From the NCBI GenBank assembly GCA_003194525.1, contig NBIV01000224.1, forward strand, positions 1 to 64,000: a stretch of DNA of 64,000 bases, read 5' to 3'. This document shows positions 41,805 to 54,159 of the stretch, piece by piece; the stretch's first letter is position 1; the number at the start of each line of letters is the position of its first letter. A program made the position numbers and the translations under genes. The notes beneath the pieces were generated by a model. The model ran no database searches, had not been told where the DNA came from, and saw nothing but the letters and a program-made list of their open reading frames with translations. Origin of the DNA: Gracilariopsis chorda. Lineage: Eukaryota; Rhodophyta; Florideophyceae; Gracilariales; Gracilariaceae.

Positions 41805-43355
41805 CAGTGCGCGAAATCTCTATACGACACCCCCCCGATTTAAAAGCAACGGCTTTATGTAATGTCTCACGAGGTGTAAACTTTTACTAATCTATTCGTT
41901 ACATAGAACAGTACTGAACGAGATAGAAAAACAATAAAACAAACTGTTACACAACCTTTCATTTCAAAACGGCTACCAAAAGCCGCGCAACCCCTATACG
42001 ACATAATAAAGAATATATATCTTGCAGTAGTGCTACTAGTAGCGTAGTCTTTCTACACATTCCATTGCTTTCTACACACTTCCTTCTTTCTATCCATCCA
42101 CATTTTCTTTAAAAAAAACATGCCACGCGGCACTTATTTGTCGGAGAAGGAAAAAGGCCAAATTGAAGCATTCAGGAAGACAGGATGGTCAATTTCCGCC
42201 ATATCACGTGAAGTGAAGCGTAGCCGAGATGTCGTCAAGCGGTACTTAGACAATACCAAAGGATATGGGACTAAAAAACCCACCAACAAGAAGGGAAAAA
42301 TAACCCCAGCAGCTCGACGACTGCTGGTTCGTGAAGCATCGAAGGGCGAACAAACTGCGTCCCAGCTAAAAGTCGCACTCCAATTGCCTATATCAAAAAG
42401 TAGAGTCCAACAGATACTCTCTGCAGAGGAACACCGTAAATATAAAAAGGTGAAACAGGCTCCTTCTCTAACCGACATTCACAAAACAAACCCTTTGAAT
42501 TGGGCTCGGAAAAGGCATGCGTGGTCACTTGGAAAATGGGGCCGTGTTGTGTTTTCCGATGAAAAAAATTCAACTTGGATGGTCCTGATGGTTTTGCTTA
42601 CTACTGGCATGATATGAGGAAGGAAGAAAGGGTGATGTCGAAGAGACAGAAAGGTGGTGGTGGAGTGATGGTTTGGGGAGCTTTTTCTGAAAAAGGTGTC
42701 AGCAAACTAGCTGTGTTAGTTGGCAATCAGGACTCTAAGAAGTATGTTGAAACCTTGAAAAACTATTTGCTACCTTATTCGCAAACTGTTTGCGGGACAG
42801 GATGGATTTTTCAGCAAGACAATGCAGCAATTCATACTTCTAAGTTTACTAAGGACTGGTTTGAGACTAACAATTTGGATGTTATGGAGTGGCCAGCACG
42901 TAGTCCTGATCTCAATCCAATTGAGAATCTTTGGGGAATTCTGGCTAGGCGAGTTTATGCTAATGCAAAACAGTTTGATACTGTTGTTGAGCTTACAGAA
43001 TGCATTTTGTCAGAATGGGACAAAATTTATCGCGTCACGTGCTACAATCTTGTCAAAAGCATGACAAAGCGTTGTGCTACTGTCTTAGAGAGACAGGGAA
43101 TGAAAACAGACTACTAGATTTGTTCCTTGATGTTCGAAACGTTGCTACGTGCACACCTGTCGTATAGGGATTGCGCTGTCTCAGGTAGCCTTTTTAAAGT
43201 AAAGTAAGTTTGTGTTTGCCTGTTTTATTTGAAAGTGTGTCCATTTATTTGATTCCAGATGTAGAGGAACTGGACAAAGTTTCAAGCTTGTAATGTTTAC
43301 AGAAAGCTCTTTGTTGTCATTTTAGGGGGGTGTCGTATAGAGATTTCGCGCACTG
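41805..43355 (+). mobile_element. Tc1-like transposon, near complete, IR/DR type
   Basis: 1551 bp flanked by TA on both sides (41803-41804 and 43356-43357), the expected Tc1/mariner target duplication. The terminal inverted repeats match perfectly over 31 bases and begin CAGTGCGCGAAATCTC. A second, related repeat with core CTATACGACA lies inside each end, at 41994-42003 on the left and inverted at 43159-43168 on the right. These are about 174 and 172 bases from the outer cores, an arrangement known as IR/DR in elements such as Sleeping Beauty. The perfect ends imply a young copy. Confidence 0.92.
42120..43117 (+). pseudogene. Tc1-like DD34E transposase with one frameshift
   Basis: ATG at 42120. 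The N-terminus is a paired helix-turn-helix DNA-binding region (LSEKEKGQIEAFRKTGWSIS, then ISREVKRSRDVVKRYL) followed by a second helix set (TAARRLLVREASKG-like). The frame shifts by one base in an A-run at about 42560-42567 (seven A where eight would keep frame), inside the DDE domain. After the shift it continues with LDGPDGFAYYWHD, KGGGGVMVWGAFSEKG, the second Asp in WIFQQDNAAIH and the Glu in SPDLNPIENLWG. Thirty-four residues separate that Asp and Glu, so the type is DD34E. All catalytic residues are present. The shift could be real or a homopolymer sequencing error. Confidence 0.92.
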
Positions 43356-43357
43356 TA

Positions 43358-44930
43358 TTGCTGCACAACTTGCCCTATCCTTCTGAAAGTCTTGAGGGCT
43401 AATGGCTACTACTGCTACTCATGAGTATGGGCAAGTGCCCAATCGACACGACGTCGCCGAAGTAAAACTGGCTACCAATCAGAAGCGTAGGCTCAGACAT
43501 TCATACCCGCCACGATGACCCCCTCAGGGCCGATCTTCTCTCTACCATTAGTTCCCTCGTATTCGGCCTCTCGCCCTATCGCACTAGTACGCTCACACAC
43601 TAAAGCCTTCTCACCCAATAGCCCCCGTCCATGTCATCCCTTGTGTCGGATGGGGCTACAAGAGTGTTCGGTTACGTCACGACAATTGCCGTCAACACGT
43701 GACCTTGGTGAAGGTGATGGTAGTGCACTATGATAACCATCATCAATGCGACCCACAACGTTTGCCATAATTCTACTCTCAACATCTTTGACTATCTTTT
43801 CTTCCTCTCACTTTGTAAGTTCTTTTTTCCCAGCTCTACTGCAAACGCTTTTGGCTATCCCTTTTTCGTCCTTTTTTGCAATTAATTTCATGGATGCCGT
43901 TTTAGATAAGCTCTTCATTCTTAGTTCATTTACTTTGATCTCAATTAAGCATACTAGTCAAAAACGTTTTTTCAATTATTTTCTTTCGTCTACAGAATCT
44001 AAATATAATTTCTTTGATCATTTTCTCAGATAAGATGCAGAAAAGCAAAGTTTTAGTATATTCCGAGCATTACGAAACGATTTTAAACGATTTACAACGA
44101 CAAAGGTGATGCGTGACATAAAATAATTTAACATGGTTCAAATTCATGTGTAAAACATCTTGAAAGCTTAATGGCGTGGAATCACACCATTATCATTTGT
44201 ACAAAGTTCAAGACCGGAACTCTACCTTGGTCCGGATCTCATAACTGTAGTTGAGCCAATGGTGAGCCCAACTTCCGTAAACCAGAACTTTTGGATTTGG
44301 CCTAACAGATGGTTTACAATAGGTGGTTGTCTCTCTAATGTAAAACCAGCAACCGGGCGAATCCTGAAAAATGATGACCAAGCACCAAGCGGAAAGCCGG
44401 TTCACCGGGCGAAGAATAATCCTACAGGCGCTGCTATGGGATGCGCTGAGTATCGGCTGCTTAGAAACCACACCTGTAGAATAAAGAAATAGTGTACCTG
44501 AAGGTGAATATCACTGGATTGAAGCAGACGAACTAAAAAAAGCCTCGAGGGTGCTCGGTTTACTTCCTCGGAGGTGGAGCTCCGGCATCGCACCATATAC
44601 AGTGCAACGAGCTGAATTAGACGAAAACTATTTACTGTGCCCTCTAAAAATCTAAGTTACGTTATTGTACCTAACCGAATTACAGTCCACTGGAACGATT
44701 TCTCTGGAGTGGCGTGCTACGTGGCACCATTTAGAAAATACAGATACTCCGTTAGGAATCTTTCATAACAGCCCATCCTTAGGAGAATATATAGTACCCA
44801 CCGTACTACAATAACGGAGGGAGTAATGGACATGGCACCTCTCTCTGGCGTCTGTGTCTGTAGTTTTGATGTGGAAGAGACTTTATTCACGTATGCAAAG
44901 TGCGTGAAAGCCGAGCCACAGCAGCGCCGA
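43358..44930. other. Intergenic, no gene seen
   Basis: Small ORFs only; AT-rich from 43740 to 44180. Nothing recognisable on either strand. Confidence 0.35.
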
Positions 44931-44931
44931 T

Positions 44932-45917
44932 CGTTCTAGAACAACCTTAAAAAGGTTTTCACAGTGAACATCACGGATGATGCAAAACCAACTGACACCG
45001 TTTTTGTTCCCATTAATCTAGACAGCATTCAATGAGGAATTCTTATTGCAAAGCGGTTCTTTGGCAAACGATGTGCGTTAAGAGAAGAGCCAACCATTTA
45101 TTTTGGGGATAGTTATAGGGAGAAATGTCCAGAATATGTCATTAACTTCTTCAAAGAGGCATTCGAATATAATGTTCTCTTTACAAATGCTGTACCTATA
45201 TTTTTAAAACGAAACTATATTTCAGACGATTTGGCATACGGAAAGCAATCTGACGGGTATAGTTGCGACTGTTATGGTAAAGCAAGCGCTACAGATATGG
45301 CTGTGGATTAAGGTTCTGCCCCAAAGACGACATATAAAACTGGTTTAAGCTACCATCTGTCGGAAATATACAGATAGATGGCAATCAGAGCCCGTATTCT
45401 ACAAATCATGTTGGCTTCACAATTATTCAAAACCTATAACGTTCATAAAACGATGGTATCTAATTACCGGGTGAACCATCGTGAAGACTATTTGAGATGC
45501 CGTGAAGAAGTTTGAACGCGTTTCAAAAATATGCGTAGTCTGGTACTGAATAGTAGTGAAATGAGGAGTAAGAGCCTCAACCAAACTCTTGACGCTTTGA
45601 AACAAGCGAAACATACCATTTCCTTGGAATCGATGGCATCAAATCATAGTTTGCGGAGTAGTAGAATTACAATAGAGCATAATGTAACGATTTCAAGGTT
45701 GAATGGGAGGGTATCGCTAAAGAAGTTGGAAGGTAATGTTAGAAGTGTGGTCCAGATGGCGGATTTGAGTGCTCCTTCTTTGAATGATTTCTGTGCTGTC
45801 TATGAAGACAATGAGATCCACGAATCTGACGGACAGAAGCAGACAATTCAGGAACACTTGTCGCATAGACCAGCAAATATGAAGGATCTGAACGCTAACC
45901 TTTCCCCGTTTACTTGA
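44932..45917 (+). pseudogene. Ulp1-like (C48) cysteine protease, broken
   Basis: Reading from the stop before 44932, the frame gives NNLKKVFTVNITDD, then DTVFVPINLDSIQ, a TGA (about 45033), and then ILIAKRFF. It continues through EPTIYFGDSYREKCPEYVI to KQSDGYSCDCYGKASA before TAA near 45308. VFVPINL, the YFGDS stretch and Q-SDGYSC match the order of the Ulp1/SENP domain: strand before the catalytic His, the Asp region, then Gln and the catalytic Cys. The His position falls at the stop. Coding traces continue to 45917 as a Lys/Ser-rich tail (45531-45917). Ulp1-like proteases remove SUMO-type modifiers and are carried by some plant Mutator-like and CACTA elements, which fits the MULE-type remnant that follows. 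Confidence 0.6.
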
Positions 45918-47389
45918 CGTATATCAGACAGAAAGGTTCGGTTCTGCGACAGAATATTGGTCCGACTATATGATATCACAGAAGCGAATCTCATGGTCTC
46001 ATCTATTGTTAATGATATCATCGAAGTGACTGTGACGAATCATCACAAATGTTGTCCAGGACAGGATGGGAATGGAGTCACAGTAGCTAGTGGGAGCCAT
46101 GATTTGACCTAAGCAAGTCTTAGTATCGATGGCAGTAAGCATGCTGCGTCGTGGATTTTAGACGGCGTCATCGAAGCAGCTATCACGCTGCATTACTCTA
46201 ATGTGGCGTATCGCCTCGAACGTGGTGATAGAGCAATGAAGGAAAGAAGTGCTGTAGGAATTTTGAAAGAAGAGTCATGTTCAGGTGCGAATGTTCTATG
46301 TGGGAAGGGTCCTTACAATCTGGTTCTCTGGATTCAATTGCGCGCTCGCGGGGGCACTTGTACTCTCTTCATCACTTCACGTATGTTCAGTTCCCGAAGA
46401 AAGGATCCCACAGGCTTCTTAATGCACGCTTGAGTTACGGCACAGGAGGCACGCCAATTCCTTCCCTTCCTACATGATCAAGTATTTTAAGAACATTACA
46501 TCGAATTGGACAGTATCTTTGAACAGAAACCACTCGCATGACTTCGTTCTTCCCATCGAGGAGGATGTCTGAAAAAGACGTGAAGCGATAAAAGAGGCAA
46601 TGCGAAAAAGGTTCTTTGAATGGAAGAAGAAAGATCGTCAAAAATCGGAAAGCGTTTGGTATTCTCTATACCAAATGTGTTTTTCTGGGGACTACGAAAG
46701 TATCAAGAGTAGAACGGATATGTGAGGGAATGTTTAAGGAGCATGTTGGCGTTGTAATGCATACTGGCATTTGGCCGGGGTTCTCCACAACTGCTTCCGT
46801 CATGCAACCCACCTATTCTGAACATAATGTACATATCCAAGCTTCAACAGCAGAAATGGCACCAAACTCGAACACACCATCTGTAGTTCACCCGTTACTT
46901 AAGTCCAATATAACGGGCTTCATGCGCAGGCAGTACCAAACAAACATCCCTTGCTCTGAAGATACGGACAGGTCAGATAATGGCTTACGAGGTCACGTCA
47001 GTGAAATGAAAAGCATGAAAGGGATGGAAATCACCGACGTCTGTAGTACCTCAATTAACATGTTGTCCAATATTGACTCGGCTCTTTTCGGCAATCACGA
47101 TATTTTGGACTCGAAGCCTGACTACCAGGTCAGCTCTATAGAAATGCAGACTGGTAATTGCGCTCTTTCCAACAACTACAAGGAAGAGGGTGCTATGGAG
47201 GGACTTCTTGACGGGGAGCTTGGTTGAGATGGCAATTTTGGCGAGACTACGAAACTAATTGATCAGTTTTTGTTCCTTGATGATTATGAAAAAATACCCA
47301 TTGCTCTCGTCTGTATGCTCACGGACTAGGAAAGCATTGGAAGTCATTCCTCTGGAAGTATAGAAGGTAAGAACGGCAATGAAAGCAGT
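45918..47389 (+). pseudogene. Decayed coding region, unknown product
   Basis: The longest open piece is 46616-47227 plus (about 203 codons), hydrophilic and Ser/Asn-rich with no recognised domain. Pieces at 46203-46433 and between are in other frames. Its place between the Ulp1-like and MULE-like regions, on the same strand, suggests it belongs to the same element. Confidence 0.35.
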
Positions 47390-48901
47390 GTGGACGACGA
47401 CAAAGGTAATGACACCATCGAAGCAAAGGGCAGTAATGAAGAGAATTCCGTGGATGATAACTTCAAAGCAACTGTCATCGCTCACTTTTGGAGCCTACTA
47501 GTGAGTGCACCAGGTCAGGAAGTGATAAGGGAAGTGAGATTTATTTGTGAATCAATGGGGTACAGCCTGAAGTGCCAGACGTCCATATTTCTAAGGCAAA
47601 AGGAAGTGGGACGGAACAGTGAGACGGTTGAAGAGAAGCGGGTTCTCAAAACGTGTATACTTCAGTGCAGAAAGAAAGGAGAAAAAGGTACATGTGGGGT
47701 TTCATTGAAAATCAAGACCCTGACGCTCGAGGACATAGACGAAGGGAAATCATATGTTGGAGATTTTTGGGAGGCTACAAACCATCATCCTCCATCGCGA
47801 TCTGATGCTGGAACTAGACATCTGCATCCGAAAAGGCGGAGGGAAGCTCTATACGTGACAAATAAGCTGCAGTTTAGTCTCCCAGATAATGAATCCAAGG
47901 TCTATTTGAAAGATGCTTGGGTACAACCGTGGAATAAGCAATCCAAAAGATTTGGGATTTACCAAGCTTTTTAAAGAGCTGGTGGCGTTGCACGAAGAAG
48001 AAGTCGAGAACAGGTACTTTATTTCTCATGATGAAGAGGAAAGAATGGTACCAGCTGGTTGATCTCTTGCTGAATGGATTAGCGACTACAAAATCTACGG
48101 AAATGTGCCTGGTGTGTCGGTCGATTGTAAAGCAGTTGCAAATTGCTACGATCTACCGCCAATATCCATTAATGGCAGAGATAATGACGGTTTTGTCCTC
48201 ACGTTCTTTATGTGATTTATTGGCGGCAAGTCTGAAACAGACTTTGTACATGTACTATCTCAGTTTAAGGATAGGATTCCGAACTCGCCAGCTATGATAT
48301 GCATGGAACAGAGTGCAGCCTGTATAGCCGCAGCCGAAAAAGTATTTGACAGGTCTTTTACAGTGCTCGATGAGCGGCATCTTTATAACAATCAGTTTAA
48401 GAACGTAACTGCGTGGTTGTCCTATATTGGGCGGGGCAGCTGGTGCGACAACATGTCTGCAGATCTCTTTGATATTTGCAGAGCAAAGACGTTTGCAATA
48501 TTCACGGACCGTCGGCACCATTTCACGGAGACGTAGTACAAGCCTTTCACCGATAAACGGCCGGTGTGGTTTACTTATTTGAATGTGCACAGACTGCAGT
48601 TACTCGTTGCATGCTTCCAAAACATTGCCACCGCTAGGCTATATCTAATTCAAGGTACAGGATACGTGGAGTCTTCTAATGCGAGATAGCGCGCTTAGGT
48701 ATAATCCTAGAAAACCGCTTGAGCGACATTCCAAAACAAATGCGAGTGATGACTCGTAAAGGAGCGGAAGATCACAGGGAGGCCCAACTACGGTCAATGA
48801 CTCCTCACAGTTCCAAATTCAGTTCTGATAGGAACTGTAGGTTGCCTGTTCTTCCAGACATTTTGATGCCCTTGTATCAGAACATACAAGTTATTCACTG
48901 A
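47390..48901 (+). pseudogene. FAR1/MULE-type (Mutator-like) transposase, broken
   Basis: The N-terminal part (47390-47974) has a Cys/His pattern ending WEATNHHPP, like the zinc-binding FAR1/FLYWCH region of these proteins. A frameshift before about 48050 leads to the core: SLAEWISDYKIYGNVPGVSVDC would hold the first Asp, NCYDLPPISINGRDNDGFV follows, then TGA at 48213-48215. Next come DFVHVLSQFKDRIPNSPAM, CMEQSAACIAAAEKVFDRS and the expected C/H-W-H region as LDERHLYNNQFKNV. The family motif TDQ reads MEQ, so the second catalytic Asp is lost. Coding traces with ESSNA continue to 48901. A Mutator-superfamily relic. Confidence 0.65.
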
Positions 48902-49210
48902 CCAAGCTCATGAAGATTTGTGATGAGCGGTCATAGAACTATGATCTTAGGCGTCCATATGTGACCTGTCTTGAAGAGGCTCACTGGCAAGAGCTAGATT
49001 TGTAGGATGGGGAAAGTATCGGCGATATCGCGTGGTTTGAGCTCACATGGAGCTTCCATTTTGTCCGAGAGTTTGAAGCTTCTAAGAAAGCCGATTCGCC
49101 AGCAGTCCCAGCGGCAGTCCCACCACGAGAAAATCCGAAGGTTCTTTTCGCTCGCAAAGAAATAGAAAGCGACGACGGCAGAGAGAGCGAGCTAATGGCA
49201 CGGTGAGATT

Positions 49211-50031
49211 GTGACAAGACTGAGTCCATGCGATTTCATTGTCGGCATATTGTCAATTGTATATTTGCATATAACGACTACGTCCTCCACCAGCCCATTT
49301 TTGAAAGAGATATTGGATGACCATATTGAAATGGAATCATTCTTCGACAGATATTGGAGTGTCACTCCTCACGTGCATTCTTTCGAAGATGTTTGTATTG
49401 CTTACAAAATGTGTGGCGTCATTGACATGGTTTCAGAGAGCATAAAAATAGAATCAATTTTCAAAAGCGCAGGAAAAACTGTTTTGGATATAGACCTTGT
49501 TCTTCCCAAGACCACAGAAAACGAAGTAAAAAAGCACGTCAAATGGTCGGATAAGCACGCTATATTAAATCAGGTGCATAATTTTTTACATGGTATAGGT
49601 CCTGTGGGAGTTGAGAGCTTTTCAGAGTTCTTGAAAAGGTTGCGACGCTGGTTGAGGAGAGTAACAATGGTCCCGAAGAACATGTTAAATGAGTTTGACA
49701 CTTTCCTGGAGCAGTATTCCAGAGAAAAGGAGAGATTCACCATTACAGATACAGAAGTGCAGACTGCGATGGCTTCTTTGCTCCCTCCAAACCGTGCAAA
49801 CTGGGAACTTACAAAAACAAAAAGAAGAGATTAGCCAAACGATTGCATGCAGAGAATAACAAACTAGTTGAAAAGCATGATCATGAAGAAGGCTGTGGTG
49901 AGAGGATTACGGAAGTGCCAAAGTCTCCGGAAGAGTCCAATACAAGTTTTAATTGTAAGCCGACAAAAGAACAAGTCGAAAAATCTATTACAAAGGCTGT
50001 CAACATCATTGAAAGCGTTCGTAGTCAGTAA
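49211..50031 (+). pseudogene. Unknown ORF downstream of MULE-like transposase
   Basis: A 207-codon frame (49211-49834) with an N-terminal hydrophobic stretch and then a helical, charged region. It continues after a frameshift as a Glu/Lys-rich tail (49843-50031) ending SITKAVNIIESVRSQ. No domain recognised. Same strand and direction as the preceding MULE-like remnant; may be part of the same element or an independent gene. Confidence 0.35.
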
Positions 50032-50529
50032 AATTTTTGTTATATCAAAGCATCAAATGGATGTAATTAACTTACAATAGGAGAGTATAAAGGCGTCAAA
50101 CAAAAGAAAATAGCTGACACATGTCTCGAGTGTGCAATCAAGAAGATACTAGGGCGGACAAGAAACAATTAAGCGCAGCGATGAAAATGGGTGCAATTTA
50201 TCTCTTCTTTTGGCCGGTGACGATCATGATATCGCCAAGATATGTCACGCTCACACTGAAATGGTGAATGTGTTTCGGTTTGCATTTCGCGCCATTGTCG
50301 TCACTTTAAAGCGTTTTGAAGGGTGAATATCACATTAAAAGCGATACTCAGGTACTCCCATTAGTTTTGGAGAAATCTATAAAACCTCTTACAGAGTTAT
50401 TCAAACGTATAAGACCGCGAAACTGCTAGCTTGATTTGCGCCAAAGTTCAACAAATGCAAACAATACAATAGCCCAGAAGGGTTCCTACCAACGTTGTGC
50501 TTACCTTGAGTTGCACAACAAAGCTCAAT
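50032..50529. other. Intergenic, no gene seen
   Basis: Non-coding, AT-rich, no repeat noticed. Confidence 0.3.
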
Positions 50530-50766
50530 TCTAATTCCAACATTCCCCGTGAAACATCAATGACCCAGCAAGAAAACGGCCTCATTATTGTTCTTCATGG
50601 TCAGAAGAAGAAGGACAGAGAAATAGCCGACATTATAATGAGGTCTAAAACCGTCGTTATCAACTTCTTGAAAGCACTGAATGCATACGAAAAGAAGGGA
50701 GGTTCAGAACGTCCACAAAAACCTAGTGCAAATACAAAACGAAGGCTTTACGGAGAGGCTGAATAG
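50530..50766 (+). pseudogene. Tc1-like transposase, N-terminal helix-turn-helix fragment
   Basis: The segment MTQQENGLIIVLHGQKKK, then REIADIIMRSKTVVINFLK and a basic tail (SERPQKPSANTKRRL), matches the first helix-turn-helix and hinge of Tc1 transposases. It ends at a stop (50764-50766) with no DDE domain attached. Confidence 0.6.
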
Positions 50767-51880
50767 ACAGGAGAGAGCACCATTGCACGGTTGAAACATA
50801 TTTAATAGAGTGCATCAACCTCTACTATTCGATGCTCATTGTAGAGCAATAAGTGAGCGTATACCCTCTAGGCGTGGCGGATACTGAATGATTCAATGAC
50901 GATGTGGCATCAGTTCAACTCAGGTATGAGAGGACCCTCGGAATTACTAGGTGCAATTCGATATGAATTTTAATTGGAGTTATTGGAACCTTCGTGCATA
51001 GTTTCTGTGGAACCTGGAACAGATGAACGCGTGGCAAGCGTACGGATATTTTTCATGGTTGGCATGATTCACACGTGTCGTGTTGTGCCGTGGCCGTCAG
51101 TGCCACCAAGTCACTCAAGTGTGTGGACAACAATTGTGGCGCACTACAATAGTAGTGATCTTAGTTTATTGTGACCCAATAGTACTTAAAGTAGAACGGC
51201 CTTGCTGTTTCACCCTGAAGTATGTAGAAAATGTCACTCGGTTCTGAATTTATCGCCTGCGGGAAGTCACGAGCTCCTGCTGGGGCTTCACCCTGCTCAG
51301 TTTTGTTATACTCAACCGCCCAGTATCACCAAGGACCTCTGATCTGTCCAACCCCGTGGGTTCACCCAGAATTCACTGTTTTTACCGTTTTGGTTGCTTT
51401 CTATTGTAGGAACAGATAGCTGTTCGACTCAGTATTGAGTTTTGCCGTGCTGGCTGAACCAGCAATACCCCCCCACCGCCGGGTCTCTTTTGGCTTTTCG
51501 TACGACCCACTGGGTTGTACCTTCCCTTTTGGTTTCTCCCTTTTGTCCCGTTTCCCTTTCGGGATTCTCCGTGGACTGGAACACCACTCAAATGGACCTG
51601 TGCAATACGTTGACCAGCTGGTAACCGAATTTTCGGTATCACCTCCGTCGGTGTAGCCGAATGCCAGCTCGGTTTTACACCCGAACACCGTGTGGTACGG
51701 AGGGCCCTGTAACTGCGCCTACCTCACAAGAGAGCAATCCTACGAACTTCTTGGGAGGCTTCCCAGCCCAGGAATATTGCTCCACACTCTCTAAACGAAA
51801 AAACCAGTATGGTGGCAAGAACATGAACAAAACTTTCTTCTTAACCGCGTAACATAAAACTTCATGTTGAGTAATCCACT
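50767..51880. other. Intergenic with pyrimidine-rich tract
   Basis: Includes 51435-51656, a stretch with several open frames and runs of CCCTTTT. Its composition recalls the inverted arms at 31.7-37.1 kb, but I could not show homology. No gene assigned. Confidence 0.3.
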
Positions 51881-51889
51881 AAACATATT

Positions 51890-52460
51890 TCTTGAATCAA
51901 TACGCAATGGCGCATTGTCACTTTCCAAGTTGCCGTGAAGTTTACAATAAATTGATCGGATAGATGTGCTTCGTGCTGGCATGACATTGGTGGTGAAGAA
52001 CGTTTGTTTTCAAAACGTCAAAAGGGAGTCGGTGGTATTAGAGTATGGGGATATTTTTCTTAATTTGTAAATGGTCCATTGTTTATAATGCATTGAAATA
52101 AAGACACTTAGTAGTACACAAACGTATTTGACGGCATTGGATTGGGCTGCTATAACATACGTAAAGCTGTGGAAGTTTTAGCAAGAGGCTTTTTCTATTC
52201 ATGTTTCTAATTGCTCTTAAGACTGGTTTACTGCAAAGAATATCACTTTAATGAACTAAACAAATAGGACACCAGATATGAATCCAATTGAAAACCTTTG
52301 GGCGGCTTTAGCGCGGCGAGTTTACCACAATGCACGCCAATTTGGTTCGCTTGTTGACTTGAGAGAGGGCACTTTTGAAGAGCGGGAGAAGGTGGGAGAT
52401 GAGGTGCTTCATATCCATTTTAACAGCATGCAGCGTCGCTGCTTTGCTCTTTTGGCTTAG
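51890..52460 (+). pseudogene. Tc1-like transposase, heavily decayed
   Basis: Scattered in-frame pieces match the DDE region in order: WRIVTFQVAVKFT, CWHDIGGEERLFSKRQKGVGG followed by IRVWG, FVNGPLFIM, DWFTAKNITLMN and finally an open piece MNPIENLWAALARRVYHN at 52278. The last carries the catalytic Glu. Stops and frameshifts separate the pieces. Confidence 0.65.
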
Positions 52461-52947
52461 CATGGTGCGAAAACCACATACTGAGTGTTTTACTCAACTT
52501 GGAGCAAGCAAATATTAAAGCGGTCATATACTTTTGATTGGTTAGAATGAGTGCTTTATATATATCTCAGTCATCAAAGCGCTTTATTAAAGAATGCACC
52601 GTTAAATTTTGCTTTTAATCTCGTTTCAGGTAGTGTGCCCTTTGCAGTGGCAATAAAACTTGTGTCTCCTACGCGGCTGGTCTTATAATATTGACGCCCA
52701 CTGTATCACTAAACAAATCCACAGAAATACAGAAGGGCAAATAGTCGCCGTTTACTTGTCAACCTCCCCCTCTACAGTGCGCGTAACGATAATAAATAAA
52801 CCCTACTCTGCTTTTTTTCTTACCACATATAATACCATTCTCGCACTCCCAACCAGAAACCGAGGTTGTGAATAGGTAGATATAAAAACCCCCAATGGGC
52901 TGTCAAAAACGTACACCTGATGTGTACTTATAGCTACGAAACAGTTA
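52461..52947. other. Intergenic, no gene seen
   Basis: AT-rich; includes CAGTGCGCG near 52776-52784, which resembles the outermost bases of the Tc1-like element at 41805 and may be a fragment of a terminal repeat. Confidence 0.3.
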
Positions 52948-52949
52948 TA

Positions 52950-54157
52950 AATACACGAAACAACAGTAAATACACTTTACTTTACGTGTATCTACGCATA
53001 GCTCAGTACTTAGTAGCATCGCTCTTCTTATCCGTAACAGCAGGGAGCGTTCTTGGTATAGAATGGTACAGCTGTTGAAGTTAATCTCCCGTTATATCGT
53101 CACATGCAGCAATGATAGCGTCCTTCAGCTCAGTTAAATTATTGTACTGCTTTCCACGTTCATAAACACGCCTAGCCATAGGTCCCCATACATTTTCACT
53201 AATATTTAAAGCTAGGGAATTTGCAGACGACGGTAGGACACATATATCTTTCTAACGCAGTCAGTTCCTTGTGTACCTAGAGGTATGTATGGATGCATTA
53301 TCCTGTTGAAAGTGTCAAGTCCGTTCTTCGCCGAAGACACCACCTACCCATGGTAATAAATTAGACTCTAGTGCCTTACAGTACCTTGTAGAATTCTGAT
53401 GTCCAGTAATAAACACCAAAGTACAGACTCCATAGAAAGATATTGCTCCCCATATCATAACCAAATCTCCTCCATTTTGACTCTTAGAAAACCGTCGAGG
53501 TTCCTTCCGAAGATCATGTCAATAGTATGCGAAGCAATCTGGAACACCGAGATTAAACTTGTTCTTATCGCTGAAAATTACATTGCACCAGAAATAGTCT
53601 TCATGAGATTTAATACGACTTGCGTATTCTATACGTGCAGTTTTATGCTTCTGAGTCATTAATGGACCGGTTTCCATTTTGCGATATTGAAGGTGTTCAA
53701 ATTGGGATAGTGATTGCTGATTTCTTCGCACCCCAAAGGGTAAATCGAGCGACGAGTTTACTTGAGAAGCTGATTGAATTTTTTTCGAGGCCTTCCTTAC
53801 TACTGCTCTCTTCTGTTCCACTGACATCATGGACTTTTGCTTAATGTTTTCATGCGGTTTAGATGTCATTTTGCGTCTCAGTGCTGATTGTACTGCTCCT
53901 AGAGAGCGGGTGATAGTGTCAACAATTTGTCGAGGAGACATTCCTTCATGTCTCAGGCCATGAATCTGGGCGTGTTCGAACTTAGAAAGACGAGGGCCTT
54001 TAGCCATGTTTGATTAGCCAAAATGCTGGGCGGAAGTCTTCAATATGTGCCCAACAAGTGTGTATTTGATGGTGGTAAAGATAGGGAACGTTTAAGCTGG
54101 TTTGAATATGGCGCGGTTTTTGTGGTAATGTATTTATTTATTGTTGTTTCGTGTATT
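52950..54157 (-). mobile_element. Tc1-like transposon, 1.2 kb
   Basis: 1208 bp flanked by TA (52948-52949 and 54158-54159). The ends match as inverted repeats over nearly 30 bases starting AATACACGAAACAACA, with one substitution and a small length difference. The transposase is on the minus strand inside. The right end lies directly against the readable part of the Harbinger nuclease at 54160. Confidence 0.8.
53060..54007 (-). pseudogene. Tc1-like transposase, broken
   Basis: Minus-strand ATG at 54005-54007. The N-terminus (LSKFEHAQIHGLRHEGMSPR, IVDTITRSLGAVQSALR) is a helix-turn-helix. The first catalytic Asp lies in FSDKNKFNLGVPDCFAYY near 53530. Beyond a stop at about 53519, the pieces HDLRKEPRRFSK, VMIWGAISFYG and a QDNASIH-like match (second Asp) can be followed. 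NISENVWGPMARRVYERGK (catalytic Glu) follows, with several frameshifts to about 53090. Confidence 0.75.
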
Positions 54158-54159
54158 TA

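Noticed and set aside
51224-51790. Solo LTR or third copy of the inverted arm
   Set aside because: Only pyrimidine-rich composition is shared; no alignable blocks and no clear TG..CA ends with target duplication.
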